Assembly (NCBI GenBank): GCA_029938515.1
Contig: JAOZUU010000251.1
Location: 1-5,017, forward strand
DNA: 5,017 nt
Origin: Desulfobacterales bacterium
Lineage (GTDB): Bacteria > Desulfobacterota > Desulfobacteria > Desulfobacterales > QNYZ01
Direction of reading: 5' to 3'
This document shows positions 4,470-5,017 of this stretch, in pieces. The position numbers were made by a program, and so were the translations under genes. Each line of letters begins with the position of its first letter. The first letter of the stretch is position 1. The notes beneath the pieces are model-generated. The model did no database searches. It saw nothing but the letters and a program-made list of their open reading frames with translations, and had not been told where the DNA came from.

Positions 4470-5017
4470 TTAACTGCTCCAAATTATGATATTAGGTTAT
4501 ATGACAACCGGTTTATTGCAGATACCCGAGTATGGTCCGACCCTAGCGGCATGGTACGAGACCTGTACCGAATATTCGACCGGATATTGTTGAACATACC
4601 TAAAAGCAACTGGGCACATTTACATCATGCACTTTTCATGCCGTCTGAGATCGGTTCTTTCGTATTTCAATCGTTTTGGACCATTTAGAAAATTATTTCA
4701 GGGTCCGTGGCATCAGTTAATTTTGGGGAGATAGTGTGAAAGTCTTAGTATTTAAAAAATAGAATAGCCGCACAAAGACCCATATGCCACATCAAGATTG
4801 TTTTTACTTTTTTCGCTCTACCCGCATAATCGCTAATTGACGTTTTCTTTAGCGCGGCATTTTTCGTATGTCAACATAAATATTTAAAATTTAAATCCGT
4901 AACGGAAATTAGTGATATTTTACAGTAATGCTTTTAAATTCAAAGCTTACTCTATATGTTTGTCATAAAATTTTTACGTCATGGGCTTGCATTTCGAAAC
5001 TGAGCAAATTGCCTTGA
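4470..5017. other. 548-bp intergenic region, AT-rich at its right end
   Basis: No convincing gene is visible. Close to the unknown gene there is a good Shine-Dalgarno but only a weak promoter candidate (TATAAC on the - strand at 4501-4496). CGAATATTCG at 4569-4578 is a 10-bp perfect palindrome. A GGGGAG site (4725-4730) precedes an 8-codon GTG reading frame (4736-4762, MKVLVFKK), which could be a leader peptide, a gene remnant or chance. An inverted repeat CGCTAA/TTAGCG lies at 4831-4836/4849-4854. TTGACA on the - strand (4874-4869) could be a -35 box, but its -10 is poor (TAAAGA). GC falls to about 22% at 4861-4920. A + frame opening at ATG 4981 runs off the window and has no ribosome binding site. 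Confidence 0.5.

Noticed and set aside
4368..4688. 106-residue + strand frame overlapping the start of the unknown gene
   Set aside because: It lacks a Shine-Dalgarno, its first third is antisense to a better-supported gene, and I recognise no family. It remains the least certain of the rejections.
1..5017. tRNA or rRNA genes
   Set aside because: No tRNA-like arms such as a GGTTCGAATCC T-loop and no rRNA signature stretches were seen on either strand; this was by eye only.

Overview
The window looks like chromosomal DNA of a sulfate-reducing deltaproteobacterium, most likely Desulfobacterales (Desulfobacterota). This is inferred from the style of the proteins (a LolA with this spacing, a YebC, a two-CBS protein with a long inter-domain linker), coding GC of roughly 50%, and intergenic repeats of a kind common in that group. 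No single marker fixes the genus.

Layout, left to right. Bases 1-38 are probably the last codons of an upstream gene. Bases 39-165 are a compact structured repeat (MITE-like) with 26-bp imperfect terminal inverted repeats, ending 3 bases before the Shine-Dalgarno of yebC (180-923, + strand). Convergent to yebC is lolA (1111-1791, - strand). The 187 bp between the two stops hold two facing arrays of a degenerate 8-nt unit. A second copy of the structured repeat lies at 1809-1949, inverted relative to the first, so that it too sits directly upstream of a gene's ribosome binding site (lolA). All four remaining genes, lolA included, run on the - strand. Reading leftward from 4469 they are a small DNA-binding-like protein of unknown function (3942-4469), a two-CBS-domain protein (3338-3820), a geranylgeranyl-reductase-family flavoprotein (1945-3105) and lolA. 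The gaps between them (121, 232 and 153 bp) contain a terminator, a promoter candidate, hairpins and repeats, so they are probably not one simple operon. Bases 4470-5017 hold no convincing gene and turn very AT-rich towards the right end.

Functionally the genes look like a mixture: translation or regulation (YebC), lipoprotein transport across the periplasm (LolA), isoprenoid or quinone modification (the flavoprotein), adenylate sensing (CBS) and an unknown. The most unusual content is the pair of MITE-like elements. They are about 94% identical over the bases they share, lie in the same orientation relative to the gene they precede, and both abut its ribosome binding site. Their base-pairing variants are G-U compatible only in the RNA sense of that gene. 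The element also supplies the stop codon of the flavoprotein gene.
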